Assembly: GCA_021797825.1 (NCBI GenBank)
Contig: JAJZZA010000026.1
Coordinates: 1-43,241, forward strand
Reading direction: 5' to 3'
Source: Bacillota bacterium
GTDB taxonomy: Bacteria; Bacillota; Sulfobacillia; Sulfobacillales; Sulfobacillaceae
DNA length: 43,241 bases
Shown here: one piece after another, positions 24,065 to 33,357 of the stretch
How positions within the stretch are numbered: position 1 is the stretch's first letter
Layout: every line of letters begins with the position of its first letter
Program-made: the position numbers and the translations under genes
The notes under the pieces: generated by a model
Told to the model about the DNA's origin: nothing
The model's input: the letters and a program-made list of their open reading frames with translations, nothing else
Database searches by the model: none

Positions 24065-25093
24065 TTAAACCGGTGCGGACTTGGGAATAAGCACGTGTGC
24101 CCCTTTGGTCCCGTTAACCACTTGCGTCACCCGAAAATCCCCGGCCGCCGATAGCCAACTATAGGCATCCCGTGGTGGAATGTGCCAGCGGTGGTCCATA
24201 AACCGGATCGCGTTTATAGCCGCATCGGCCATCGCTTCGTCGAGCGTGCCGCCAAATCCATGCACCATCCAACCATCGGCGGTTTCCAACACCGGTGACG
24301 GCAATGGCATGCCTTTGTGCACGAGCAGTTGCACCACCACATTAAGATGGCCTTCAATCGCGGTGCCGGAAATCTCCCCGTCGCCTTCGGCAAAATGGGT
24401 GTCGCCTGCCCACCACCATCCGCCGGAGACTTGGACAGGGTAAAACATGGCTGTGCCCGGCACAAAACTCCGATTGTCCACATTGCCGCCGAACTTGCCC
24501 GGAGGGATGGTGCTGATTGGCCCGGGGTCGGCGGAGGCCAACCCTGAAATCCCCATATGCGGACGCAACCGCACGCGCAAGGCGCTGACGGGTTGCCGAA
24601 AGACCGATTCGGGGGCAATCCAAGCGCCCTTGCGGCTCATTTGGCCTTCTGGATAGACGTACTGAAACTGGGCCACCGCAACGCCGTCACCCACAATCCG
24701 ATACGCAGTCACATGCTCATGGCCCTGGAGAGGATTGTCCGGTCGATCGGGATTATATAAGAGTCCCCACCGCGCGTGCAGATTGGATCCGTATGGCAGC
24801 CGGGCATCGGCGGCCAGCAGACGGACTTCGAGCGCGTCGCCCGGCTCCGCGCCCCGCACCACCACCGGCCCCGTCACGATATGCCCCCCCGGACCCCGAG
24901 CATCCAGGGAGAAGGCTTCATACACCCGCCGCACGCCGTCGTCCATCATCAAATCCGGGATGTCTCCCGCACGGTGGCTTAAGCACTCCACCCGCACGAT
25001 ATCGCCGCTGGCCACCGTTAAGACCGACGGTGCCGCATTGTCAAACGATCCCCATCGGCAGGTTTCCGGGGTCGCCCACAATTCGTGGTACAA
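24065..25093 (-). CDS. Acetamidase/formamidase family protein
   Basis: 342 residues of the FmdA_AmdA family, cytoplasmic zinc-containing amidases acting on formamide, acetamide or related small amides. Visible: DARGPGGHIVTGPVVVRGAEPGD (the usual HxxxGP..V.GAEPGD), MSRKGAWIAPESVFRQPV, HMGISGLASADPGPISTIPPG with the family's GGN(V)D segment following, and GWWWAGDTHFAEGDGEISGTAIE with the conserved D-x-H-x-x-x-G-D-G-E. Start TTG 25093 has GAGGAGG upstream. Between the beta-glucosidase and the NCS1 gene, in the same direction. Its amide substrate may be a by-product of the heterocycle pathway (inference). Confidence 0.85.
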   Translation of the reverse strand: MYHELWATPETCRWGSFDNAAPSVLTVASGDIVRVECLSHRAGDIPDLMMDDGVRRVYEAFSLDARGPGGHIVTGPVVVRGAEPGDALEVRLLAADARLPYGSNLHARWGLLYNPDRPDNPLQGHEHVTAYRIVGDGVAVAQFQYVYPEGQMSRKGAWIAPESVFRQPVSALRVRLRPHMGISGLASADPGPISTIPPGKFGGNVDNRSFVPGTAMFYPVQVSGGWWWAGDTHFAEGDGEISGTAIEGHLNVVVQLLVHKGMPLPSPVLETADGWMVHGFGGTLDEAMADAAINAIRFMDHRWHIPPRDAYSWLSAAGDFRVTQVVNGTKGAHVLIPKSAPV

Positions 25094-25200
25094 ATCGCCA
25101 CACCTCCTCGGTTGCAGTTAGCATGCCACCATCCCGCCGGAGCCCGGGGCGGGATCCCACGCCCCATCACCCGCCCGGCCCAACTCTGTCCACTCAGGCG

Positions 25201-26571
25201 TTAGCCACGCTCGGCGGGCACCGCCCAGCGCCGGCCGCGAATCCACTCGGCATACCACTCGGCGCTCTGCTTGGGAATGCGCTGCTGGGTCGCATAGTCG
25301 ACGTAGACGATGCCAAAGCGCTTGCTGTAGCCCATCTCCCACTCAAAGTTATCCAGCAGCGACCATAGATAATATCCCCGCACATCAACTCCTTGACTCA
25401 CGGCATCTGCCATGGCTCGCATATGATCCTTTAGATATCGAATCCGTTCGGCATCATCCACGTGGCCATTTATCACCCGGTCGCGATAGGCGGCCCCGTT
25501 TTCAGTAATGTAGAGCGGGAGCCCGGGATACTCGCGCCCCAACCGCAGCAACAGGTCGGTCAAACCCTGCGGCACCACCGGCCACCCCATGTCCGTCACG
25601 CGGGTCGTGGGGGTAACGGGTCGCGCCCGGGTAAGTTCTTTCCCCGGGTCATACTGGACAACGTCCGTCGAATAGTAGTTCACCCCCAGGAAGTCGATGG
25701 GTGCCGCCATCCGGTCCAGATCCTCCGGCCGCACGGCGTGCGGCGCTGGGCCGAGCAAATCGTCCAAGTCCGCCGGATAGACACCCTTTAACACGGGGTC
25801 GAGAAACCACCGGTTTTGAAACACGTCGGCATACCGCGCGGCCCGGACATCCTGCCCACTATCCGGGTCAGCCGGGTAAGGGTGATTCAGGTTGAGGGTG
25901 ATTCCCAGCGACAGGTCGGCGCGCTCCGCGCGCATCGCGTCCACCGCCAGACCATGTGACAACAGCACGTGGTGGGCGGCAACCCGGGCGGCCACCGGAT
26001 CTTTTTTGCCAGGCGCATGCTTCCCCAGGTAGTGACCCAGCACGGCGGTGCACCACGGCTCATTATGGGTAATCCACATCTTGACCCGGTCGCCCAGCCT
26101 CGCGGCCATCATCGCCGAGTAGTCCCGAAACCAGGCAACCGTGTCGCGTTGGGTCCACCCGCCCAAAGACTGCAACCGGCTCGGCAAATCCCAATGGTAG
26201 AGAGTGACCGCCGGTTCGACGCCGTTGGCCAACAGCGTGTCAACCAGACGCTCATAGTAATCCATCCCGGCAGGATTGACTGGCCCCTTGCCGTCGGCCA
26301 ACACCCGCGGCCAGGCTACCGAAAACCGATAGTGCCGAATGTTCAGACGGGCCATTAGCGCCACATCCTGGGCGTACCGGTGGTAGTGGTCGCAAGCCGT
26401 ATCCCCGGTGTCCCCATTAAAGACCCGACCCGGGGTATGGCTAAAGTCATCCCAGATGCTGGCTCCGCGGCCATCCTCCCGCGTGGCTCCTTCAATTTGA
26501 TACGCGGCGGTGGCGACCCCCCATTTGAAATCCGGAGGGAAAACCCCCACAAGCTCATCTTCCATGGCCAT
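25201..26571 (-). CDS. Beta-glucosidase, glycoside hydrolase family 1
   Basis: 456 residues, full-length GH1. Retaining glycosidase with acid/base Glu171 in THNEPWC and nucleophile Glu357 in YITENGAAY. N-terminal family signature: FKWGVATAAYQIEGAT (15-30). Other substrate contacts are AVTLYHWDLP and SLLDNFEWEMGYSKRFGIVYVD. No signal peptide, so it acts on imported disaccharides or aryl-glycosides, or could be a 6-phospho type. ATG 26571 is preceded by AAAGGATCACC. It follows nrdJ after a terminator and shares direction with the formamidase-like gene 107 bases on; a functional link is not evident. Confidence 0.92.
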   Translation of the reverse strand: MAMEDELVGVFPPDFKWGVATAAYQIEGATREDGRGASIWDDFSHTPGRVFNGDTGDTACDHYHRYAQDVALMARLNIRHYRFSVAWPRVLADGKGPVNPAGMDYYERLVDTLLANGVEPAVTLYHWDLPSRLQSLGGWTQRDTVAWFRDYSAMMAARLGDRVKMWITHNEPWCTAVLGHYLGKHAPGKKDPVAARVAAHHVLLSHGLAVDAMRAERADLSLGITLNLNHPYPADPDSGQDVRAARYADVFQNRWFLDPVLKGVYPADLDDLLGPAPHAVRPEDLDRMAAPIDFLGVNYYSTDVVQYDPGKELTRARPVTPTTRVTDMGWPVVPQGLTDLLLRLGREYPGLPLYITENGAAYRDRVINGHVDDAERIRYLKDHMRAMADAVSQGVDVRGYYLWSLLDNFEWEMGYSKRFGIVYVDYATQQRIPKQSAEWYAEWIRGRRWAVPAERG

Positions 26572-26909
26572 CGTGGTGATCCTTTCTAAAGATGTGCAGT
26601 CAATGGGTTGCTTAAGGCGGGCACGCCCTGCCGCCTACACAAGGCCACTGGCTACCCAGAGGAAACGGAACAGCCAGAGCCCCCTGCCGGTACCGCTGGC
26701 GACTCGGCGTGCCGCCAAGCCGCACGCTCGGCAAAGTGCCGATTCCGCAGATGCGAGTTCGGGCTTCCTCGCGGTCCGGCTACCTGACGATCCCCCAGGT
26801 TCTCGCCTGCGGAGGCGATGCGTGCGCGCATTTTAGCGCGCCCGCAGTCGCAGGCGCGCCGCAAAAATTCCCTCCCGGGGTCAAGTCGTGCCCCAGGCCT
26901 TTAAACCCC
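26572..26909. other. Leader/intergenic region upstream of the beta-glucosidase
   Basis: No convincing gene. It holds a perfect 6-bp hairpin GCGCGC-ATTTTA-GCGCGC (26824-26841) and other GC-rich stems. No known riboswitch consensus was recognised. Confidence 0.45.
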
Positions 26910-26949
26910 AAAAGGGATCCCACACTCCGAGTGTCATATCGGGATCCCT
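26910..26949 (-). terminator. Intrinsic terminator of nrdJ
   Basis: Minus strand: AGGGATCCC / GGGATCCCT stem (9 bp) with an inner ACACTC/GAGTGT hairpin, followed by TTTT. It lies 52 bases past the nrdJ stop. A classic rho-independent structure. Confidence 0.85.
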
Positions 26950-27000
26950 GGAGTAATCAGACATTTGGCACGACCTCTGCAACAATCCGGTAGAGGTCCC

Positions 27001-29517
27001 CTAACACTTGGAATAGCCGCAGGCTGGACAATGCTGGCATCCTTCCTCGTACACCAGGGTGGGCGCGTCGCATGCGGGACAAAGGTCGAGCATGCGAGAG
27101 CCCAACCGGGGTGCGCCGGTCTCCCATCCGGCCAGCGAGGCGGCACTCTCTACGCGACCGGCAATCCCCTGGCCAAGATGATGTTCCAGCAATTGTCCGA
27201 TGCCATCGACCACCGACAACACCCGGCCGGAGCCAAAACCCATCTGGTTGGCGCCGCCGATGCCCTTTAATTGTTCAGCCACCAGTTCCAGCCGGCGCCG
27301 GGCCGTCAGGTCCCCGTTGGACCGAAGGTAAAGACTAATAATCCGGCCCAGCGCCTCCATAAAGGATTGCACCTCCGAGCCCGCCCGGCCCAGCAGCATA
27401 AACACCTCGAACGGATTGCCGTCCACCTCGTTAATCACCACGCGCGCGGTGCCGGCCGGCGTCTCCTTGCGATAGGTGCGCCCATTGACCTGTGCGGGAA
27501 CCGGATAGACTTCCACCTCCGGCCCGGTGTAAATCGGGGCCGCCGCCGGCGTATCGCCAGCCCCGGTCGCCCGCTCTTGATCTTGGGCCAGATGGAGCAC
27601 CTGTTCCTGGCGGCTTTGATCGCGATAAATGGTTACCCCTTTGCATCCCAGATCATAGGCCAGTTCATAGAGTCTGGCGGTGTCCTCAACGGTATAGCTG
27701 CTGGGTGCGTTGGCCGTCTTGGAAATGCTGGAGTCGGTCCACCGTTGGATGGCGGCTTGAACGCGCACATGCTGCTCCGGAGTCAAATCCATCGCGCCCA
27801 CAAACGCCTCCGGCAATTTTTCACCGGGGTGGGCGTCTTTCCACTCCTGCGCGACCGCCACGTATTGTTCGTCAAATCCCAGCCGTGACTGCCGATAGTA
27901 GGTCAGGGCGTAAAAGGGTTCAATACCCGTGCTCGTGCCCACCATGGTTCCCACCGTGCCGGTTGGGGCCTGGGTTAAAATGGTGACATTGCGCACGCCA
28001 TGTTGGCGAATGGATTCTCTCACGCCCTCCGGCATGCGCTGCATAAATCCGCTGGCTAGGTACTTTTCGGCGTCAAACCGCGGAAACGCGCCTTTTTCTT
28101 TGGCGAGTTCCACGTCGTACAAATAGGCTTCGGTGGCAATAAACTCATACAACCGCTCAATAAAGGCCAGCGACTCCGGGGATCCGTAGCGAAGGTTCAA
28201 GCGGATGAGCAGTTCCCCCAATCCCATGGTGCCAAGCCCGATGCGCCGCTCATTTTGTTGATTCGCCCGGTTCTGTTCGAAAAAGTACGGGGTGGCATCG
28301 ATGATGTCGTCCAAAAAGCGCGTTCCCATACGCACCGTGACGCGAAGCGCATCCCAGGCGACGTCGTTCCGCGAGGCATCATAAAACGCCGCCAGATTGA
28401 TGTGCCCCAGCGTGCAGACCCCCCACGCCGGCAGCGGTTGTTCGGCGCACGGGTTGGTGCTAATCAGCGGATTAAAGTACCAGCTGTTGGAATCGATCTC
28501 GTGACGTTGATCAAACACCACCCCGGGTTCGGCTGCCTCCCAGGCGCCTTTGATGATGCCTTGCCATAACTGGCGCGCCTTGACCGTCTCGTACACGGCA
28601 ACGGGCTTGCCCAAACCGCGCCACGTCTCCAGGTTCCCGTCCCAAAGCGCGTCGTACTCCGGATCGGTGGTATCCGGAAACACCAGCTCCCAATTTCCGT
28701 CGGCTTTGACCGCCGCCATAAAATCATCCGACACACGAATGCTGATATTGGCATTTTCCACCATGCCGGGCGTCTTTTTGACCTCAATAAATCGCCACAG
28801 ATCCGGATGCCAATCTTCGATTTGCAGCATCAACGCCCCGCGCCGCGATCCCCCCTGTTCGACCAGCCCCGTGGCGCGGGAATACAAGTCCATCCACGAC
28901 ACCGCCCCGGACGATCGCCCGTTGACTCCCCGCACCGCCGCCCGGTGGGGGCGCAGCGAAGAAATGTTGATGCCCACCCCGCCTCCCCGGCTCATAATCT
29001 CGATCATCTGCCCGAGCGTTTCGACAATCCCGTCGCGGCTGTCGCGGGGCGAAGGAATCACGTAACAGTTAAAATACGTCAGCCGTTGATCGGTTCCGGC
29101 TCCAGCCCAGATGCGTCCTCCCGGCACGAAATGCAAAGCCGCGATTTCGCGGGCAAAACTGTCCTCCACGTCTTGGCGCACATGGTCACTTTCGACCGCC
29201 GCCACCCCGCGGGCAATCCGCCTCCCCACTTCGCCGATGGTCTTCTCCAGCGGCCGGTCGCAGTCGTTGACCCGGCGCTCAATGACTTCGCCCTTTTGGG
29301 GACCGGTGATGAGCTCAAGCGACAGGCGGTTGTCCGGCATTAAGCGGCGCACCACTCCCACGTCTTTTTTCGGCCAGCGCGGATGGGGCTCGACCAGGGC
29401 GATGGCGACGTCGCCGACCTGGAACCGGCGCGCCGGATCTTTAACCGTATAGCGGTCCAAAAAAATCTTCCAGCTTAATTCCGAAGAAAATCCCGTCTCC
29501 AGTTCCATGATGCCCAT
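27001..29517 (-). CDS. nrdJ: Class II (B12-dependent) ribonucleoside-diphosphate reductase
   Basis: 838 residues. Makes deoxyribonucleotides with adenosylcobalamin, with no oxygen requirement. Landmarks: the first redox Cys151 in TYFNCYVIPSPRDSRDG, SRGGGVGINISSLRP, NPCAEQPLPAWGVCTLGHIN with the radical-site cysteine, RRIGLGTMGLGELL, and APTGTVGTMVGTSTGIEP. The C-terminal extension has a dithiol and zinc-finger tail (CPACDAPTLVY, then CQHCPACGYSKC), typical of NrdJ. ATG 29517, with an alternative at 29508 (MELETGF). It follows nrdR by 93 bases and is probably under NrdR control; an intrinsic terminator follows. Confidence 0.95.
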   Translation of the reverse strand: MGIMELETGFSSELSWKIFLDRYTVKDPARRFQVGDVAIALVEPHPRWPKKDVGVVRRLMPDNRLSLELITGPQKGEVIERRVNDCDRPLEKTIGEVGRRIARGVAAVESDHVRQDVEDSFAREIAALHFVPGGRIWAGAGTDQRLTYFNCYVIPSPRDSRDGIVETLGQMIEIMSRGGGVGINISSLRPHRAAVRGVNGRSSGAVSWMDLYSRATGLVEQGGSRRGALMLQIEDWHPDLWRFIEVKKTPGMVENANISIRVSDDFMAAVKADGNWELVFPDTTDPEYDALWDGNLETWRGLGKPVAVYETVKARQLWQGIIKGAWEAAEPGVVFDQRHEIDSNSWYFNPLISTNPCAEQPLPAWGVCTLGHINLAAFYDASRNDVAWDALRVTVRMGTRFLDDIIDATPYFFEQNRANQQNERRIGLGTMGLGELLIRLNLRYGSPESLAFIERLYEFIATEAYLYDVELAKEKGAFPRFDAEKYLASGFMQRMPEGVRESIRQHGVRNVTILTQAPTGTVGTMVGTSTGIEPFYALTYYRQSRLGFDEQYVAVAQEWKDAHPGEKLPEAFVGAMDLTPEQHVRVQAAIQRWTDSSISKTANAPSSYTVEDTARLYELAYDLGCKGVTIYRDQSRQEQVLHLAQDQERATGAGDTPAAAPIYTGPEVEVYPVPAQVNGRTYRKETPAGTARVVINEVDGNPFEVFMLLGRAGSEVQSFMEALGRIISLYLRSNGDLTARRRLELVAEQLKGIGGANQMGFGSGRVLSVVDGIGQLLEHHLGQGIAGRVESAASLAGWETGAPRLGSRMLDLCPACDAPTLVYEEGCQHCPACGYSKC

Positions 29518-29610
29518 TCCTCCCTGCTATCCCTGCTGGAACATTTTGCGGCCTCGCCGCCGGTCGGGCCCGCACCGGCGGATGGCGCGGGAACACCTTC
29601 TCTCGCCGGC

Positions 29611-30084
29611 CTACGGTTGGCCATCCGCTCGCTGCGATTGCAATAACCGTTCGAGTTCCTGCCGGAATCCCTGGATGTCCGTAAATTGCCGGTAGACGGA
29701 CGCAAACCGGACATACGCCACTTCATCGATTTGCCGGAGCCGGGCAATAACCCCTTCCCCGATAACCCGGGTCGACACCTCACCCGGATGCCGATCGCGA
29801 ACCTCGCGTTCCACCGCGTCCACCATCTGCTCCAGCGTCTCCAGAGGAATCGGGCGTTTTTCACAGGCCGTCAACACCCCATGCAGGATCTTGCCCCGTT
29901 CAAAAGCTTCCCGGCGCCCGTCTTTCTTGACCACCCACAACGGCGATTCTTCAACCCGTTCGTAAGACGTAAAGCGTTGACGACACGACAGGCACTCCCG
30001 CCGACGGCGGATCTCCCTGCCGTCATGCGCCGGGCGGGAATCCAGCACCTTGCTGTCGTGAAAATGGCAGACCGGACATCGCAC
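29611..30084 (-). CDS. nrdR: Transcriptional repressor NrdR
   Basis: 157 residues from GTG 30084, the usual start directly before RCPVCHFHDSKVLDSR; upstream in-frame codons are not conserved. The N-terminal zinc ribbon (CPVC...CLSC) binds DNA, and the ATP-cone domain (VVKKDGRREAFERGKILHGVL onward) senses dATP/ATP. NrdR represses ribonucleotide reductase genes when dATP is plentiful. It sits directly upstream of nrdJ, and its own promoter contains an NrdR-box-like site, so autoregulation is likely. Confidence 0.95.
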   Translation of the reverse strand: MRCPVCHFHDSKVLDSRPAHDGREIRRRRECLSCRQRFTSYERVEESPLWVVKKDGRREAFERGKILHGVLTACEKRPIPLETLEQMVDAVEREVRDRHPGEVSTRVIGEGVIARLRQIDEVAYVRFASVYRQFTDIQGFRQELERLLQSQRADGQP

Positions 30085-30115
30085 CCCGATCACCCCTTTA
30101 TGTAGTACCACCGCA

Positions 30116-30144
30116 ATTATACGGCACAATATCTAGGGGTCCAA
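30116..30144 (-). promoter_or_regulatory. Promoter of nrdR(-nrdJ)
   Basis: Minus strand: -35 TTGGAC (30144-30139), 17-base spacer, perfect -10 TATAAT (30121-30116). It lies 32 bases before the nrdR start codon. Confidence 0.65.
30125..30140. promoter_or_regulatory. NrdR-box-like operator
   Basis: CACAATATCTAGGGGT in the promoter spacer resembles the NrdR consensus acaCwAtATATwGtgt: the left half CACAATAT fits and the right half is degenerate. Its position between -35 and -10 of nrdR suits autorepression. Confidence 0.5.
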
Positions 30145-30151
30145 GCGCAAC

Positions 30152-30173
30152 AAAACCCGCCTAAGCGGGTTTT
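30152..30173. terminator. Bidirectional intrinsic terminator
   Basis: AAAACCCGC-CTAA-GCGGGTTTT: a perfect 9-bp stem with tetraloop and built-in A/U ends, downstream of the small membrane protein (stop 30248) and just upstream of the nrdR promoter. It insulates nrdR. Confidence 0.8.
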
Positions 30174-30247
30174 GGCGGCCTATGCCATCATTTTCTTCAC
30201 TTTCCCACCGTTCCCGACCCGGAACAGATTTCATCCCGAAGCGGATG

Positions 30248-30430
30248 CTACCGATTCAACACCCGGTATCCCCAGAAACCAAACCCCGCCATGATCAAAA
30301 GCCCCAACAGCCAGCTTCCGATTCCAACCGCTCCCGCCACCGTGAGAACCAATCCGGTCAACGTCCCCCACTTAACCAGTTTCAGTTGAGGACGTTGTCT
30401 CTCCATGTTCTGCCATTTGCGAGGCAACAT
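30248..30430 (-). CDS. Small membrane protein (60 aa), unknown
   Basis: ATG 30430 with GAAGGTGG upstream. The product has a basic N terminus (MLPRKWQNMERQRPQ, then KLVKWG) followed by about 40 hydrophobic residues (LTGLVLTVAGAVGIG, then LLGLLIMAGFGFWGY) that could form two short membrane helices with an R at the end. No family recognised. It ends 75 bases before a terminator. The 288 bases upstream, back to the mannosyltransferase stop, hold no gene I can support. Confidence 0.5.
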   Translation of the reverse strand: MLPRKWQNMERQRPQLKLVKWGTLTGLVLTVAGAVGIGSWLLGLLIMAGFGFWGYRVLNR

Positions 30431-30718
30431 GGTCCCACCTTCTTTCGCGGCCTGCCGCCAAGATTCTGTCCCCATTATACGCCATCTCCCCAACCCCTCG
30501 TATTCCGTCATTCTGCGGCCTTTGCCGTCTTGGTGCGTAAGATGTTCAGCCCAGCCAACCCGCCCGCCATGCGGGCTAAAATGGCTTGCCGGGGAGGATC
30601 CCCGGCCGGCTTGGCAACGTATCAAGCCAGGCGGCGCGGACTTCACCGCGGACCCCGCTCGGCTGCCCTGCTTATGGCCAACCAGGGCGCCCGCACTTTC
30701 CCCACCCGCGGCGGCCCG

Positions 30719-33334
30719 TTACCCGCTCCGTCCGAACACCAACGGCTGGGCAAAGAACCAGCCGTTCACCGTCCCGCCCAAGATCCGGGTGCCCGCCAAA
30801 ACCAAGTGGGCCGAAATTCCACCCAGCCCGGGATGAACGGCGGAGACCGAACCGCCGGTGGCAGCATCCAACCAGGTCATTTGGCCCGAACTATCGCCGA
30901 CCAGCAAATAACCACCCGCCCACACCGGCGTGCCAAATACCCGCCCCGGCAGCTTTCTGGTCCACTTCCGGGTGCCGTGCAACGACCAGGCGGCAATCGT
31001 TCGGGTCGCCGGGTCGGCCAGGTAGATGTCCCCACCCGCCACCAGCGGACTGGTCACTTCAGTGTGCGCTAGCGCCATCGTGCCGGTTCCCAACGACCGT
31101 TGCCAGGCCACTTGGCCGGTCGTTTGGCTGAGGGCAAACAGTCCCACCGTCAGGCGGTCGCCGGCTTGCACCCGGGTTACGCCGGGAATCATTACCCACT
31201 GTCCGTTCTCGGCCAGGCTGGCGTCAGACAGACCGCTCACCACCGGCAAGGCGCGCTGCCACACAATCTGGCGGGTCTGCCAATTCACCGCCGTGACCCA
31301 TGACTGGGCAGCGGGAAACGACGCCCGGTACCGGTTGGTGGCCACATAGACTGTCGATCCCACCACCAACACACTCGAACGGCTGTCGAAACCGCCGATG
31401 GGCAGCGACCAAGCCAAATGGCCGGTGGCCGCCTTTACCGCGACGAGCCGGCCATCCCCGGTGGTCTCGAACACATAACCGCCCGCCACCACCGGCGACG
31501 CCATGTCTTCCCCGCGGGTGGAAAAAAACCACTGCTCGCGGCCGGTGGTCAGGTTAAACGCCATCAGCCCGCTGGTGCCTTGCCCCCGCTCCCAACCGTT
31601 TTGGGTAGAAAGGGTCCGAAATCCGGGGTTGCCGAGACCGACCACCGCCAGCGACCCGGTAAGCGCCGGCGCGCCCCACACTTGATTCGGCACGCCCTCC
31701 GACCAGGCCACCTGTCCCGTGTTAAGCCACACCGCATCCACCTGTCCCGCCGTGGTGCCAAACACGGCCAGCCCATTGCCCACCGCCACCCGGCCCTGCA
31801 CCGACCCCGGAAAGCGCAGGGCAAAACCGCTCCGGCCCGTCCCCTGGTACCACGCATTGCGCCCCGAGGTGAGCGCCGCCGGGCCGCCGGTGCCCGCCGG
31901 TGCCGCCGGCAGCAGCCAGTCCGCCACCGAAATTCGCAGCGGATGCAAGGTGGCCGAGGCGGGAGCGGAAGGAGCCGGAGTCCGTTGCCGCGGATTCCAA
32001 CTCGGGGGCCAAAGCGCATTGTAAAAGGCCGCCGGCATCGGGGTGGCGGTAAATAGCGGCATCAGGTAGGCGTCGGACAAGGCCACCGCCGCGGCCATAC
32101 CGCCCGCTCCCCAGCGCCGCCAACTCGCGGGACTCCGCAACTGGCGCGCCAGGACTCCGGCGAACGCGAGGATCAAGCCCATTTCGGCCGAAGCGAAATA
32201 GTAGGTGAACTTGGACCGCGGAGTGGCAAGCCAGGTACCGTAAAACATGGCCAGCCAAAGTGCGAGGAAGATCGCCACCCGTACCTCGCGGCGCGTTCGC
32301 CAAGCCCACACCCCCCAGCCCAGCAGGCTCGCCACGCCCGCCCACACCAAGAGCGGATCGGAGACCGCAAACAGGCGGGAGACGGTGTTGTGCCCATAAA
32401 GAATCAAGAACGCCGTCGGCCGCGGCAGGCCCAACCAGCTATACGCGTTGGACGTCCAGGGGTGAAAGAACCGGAGCGTCCACATATTTTTGAGCATCAT
32501 CCACTGCAATACGAAAAACGCCACCACCGGATTGGCCGGAAGCCAGGATTGATGGAACCCGGAGGGAAAAGCATAGGCATAGGTCGAGAAGTAGGCCGCC
32601 AACGGAATCACCGTCACCGCCGCCAGCCACCATCCCGGCCGTGATCGCCGCACATCGCGCCAGCACACGCCCAGCCAAATCCACGCCATTAAAATGGTCT
32701 GCGCCCCAATCCATTTGGCGGAGAACCCGAGGCCCAGCAGCACGCCCCAGCCGAACAAAGCGGAGCGGGATACGGTTCGGCCCTGATGCGCCCGTTCGCT
32801 CAATATCCACAGCAACCACGCGTTGAGCGCCACCAAGGGAACCGCTACGCCATCCGGTAGCGCCACGCGGGAGAGGCTGATCAGCAACCCATCGACCGCT
32901 CCGGCGGACGCGGCCACCAGTCCGGCCAAGCGCGAACGGAAGATGGCCGCCGCCAGCAGGTATAAGAGGGGCGGAACCATAAGGCCGAACACGGCGGATG
33001 GCAGCCGCCAAGCCCAGGGATGATTGCCGAATAGCAAGATGGCGCCCGCGATCAGTTCCTTGGCAAAGGGCGGATGGGACAACAAGTTGGGATCGATGCC
33101 GGGGACGGCATGCCCCAGATGCACCGGACTTTTTCGTCCCAGCAGGGTATCCGCCGCCGGCACATAATAATATTCATCGTAAATCAGGCCATGATACCGG
33201 CCCAGTCCCCAAAGGCGCGCCGCCCCCGCCCCGAGTTCAATAACCGCCAGCGCGACCCACACCCACAAACCGGCAATTCGGCTCGGCACGGGACGCCGAC
33301 CGAGCTGAGGCTGTCCCAGCGCCACATGTTTCAC
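30719..33334 (-). CDS. GT39 protein mannosyltransferase fused to a PQQ-type beta-propeller
   Basis: 871 residues. The first ~410 form a multi-spanning GT39/PMT enzyme: the essential acidic pair is Asp53-Glu54 in LIYDEYYYVPAAD, SHPPFAKELIAGAILLFG follows, then WRLPSAVFGLMVPPLLYLLA and GFSAKWIGAQTI. Such enzymes transfer mannose from a polyprenyl phosphate to exported proteins or lipids. A Pro/Ala-rich linker (about 440-460) leads to about 390 residues of propeller repeats, each with a W and a G/Q-x-W-like tail (TTGREQWFFSTRGE, ATGHLAWSLPIGG, TTGQVAWQRSLGTG). The propeller would face outside and may recruit the acceptor. RBS: the ATG follows AAAGGGG. I do not know this fusion as a standard architecture. 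Confidence 0.8.
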   Translation of the reverse strand: MKHVALGQPQLGRRPVPSRIAGLWVWVALAVIELGAGAARLWGLGRYHGLIYDEYYYVPAADTLLGRKSPVHLGHAVPGIDPNLLSHPPFAKELIAGAILLFGNHPWAWRLPSAVFGLMVPPLLYLLAAAIFRSRLAGLVAASAGAVDGLLISLSRVALPDGVAVPLVALNAWLLWILSERAHQGRTVSRSALFGWGVLLGLGFSAKWIGAQTILMAWIWLGVCWRDVRRSRPGWWLAAVTVIPLAAYFSTYAYAFPSGFHQSWLPANPVVAFFVLQWMMLKNMWTLRFFHPWTSNAYSWLGLPRPTAFLILYGHNTVSRLFAVSDPLLVWAGVASLLGWGVWAWRTRREVRVAIFLALWLAMFYGTWLATPRSKFTYYFASAEMGLILAFAGVLARQLRSPASWRRWGAGGMAAAVALSDAYLMPLFTATPMPAAFYNALWPPSWNPRQRTPAPSAPASATLHPLRISVADWLLPAAPAGTGGPAALTSGRNAWYQGTGRSGFALRFPGSVQGRVAVGNGLAVFGTTAGQVDAVWLNTGQVAWSEGVPNQVWGAPALTGSLAVVGLGNPGFRTLSTQNGWERGQGTSGLMAFNLTTGREQWFFSTRGEDMASPVVAGGYVFETTGDGRLVAVKAATGHLAWSLPIGGFDSRSSVLVVGSTVYVATNRYRASFPAAQSWVTAVNWQTRQIVWQRALPVVSGLSDASLAENGQWVMIPGVTRVQAGDRLTVGLFALSQTTGQVAWQRSLGTGTMALAHTEVTSPLVAGGDIYLADPATRTIAAWSLHGTRKWTRKLPGRVFGTPVWAGGYLLVGDSSGQMTWLDAATGGSVSAVHPGLGGISAHLVLAGTRILGGTVNGWFFAQPLVFGRSG

Positions 33335-33357
33335 CCCTTTAATTGGTCGGACCGGTT

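Noticed and set aside
12785-25093. s-Triazine (cyanuric acid) degradation as the cluster's purpose
   Set aside because: Triazine clusters carry biuret and allophanate hydrolases without a Mo-hydroxylase. The present set fits pyrimidines better, though the substrate remains unproven.
26572-26909. Cobalamin or other riboswitch near nrdJ
   Set aside because: The structured DNA is downstream of nrdJ and after its terminator; no B12-box or other known consensus was seen.
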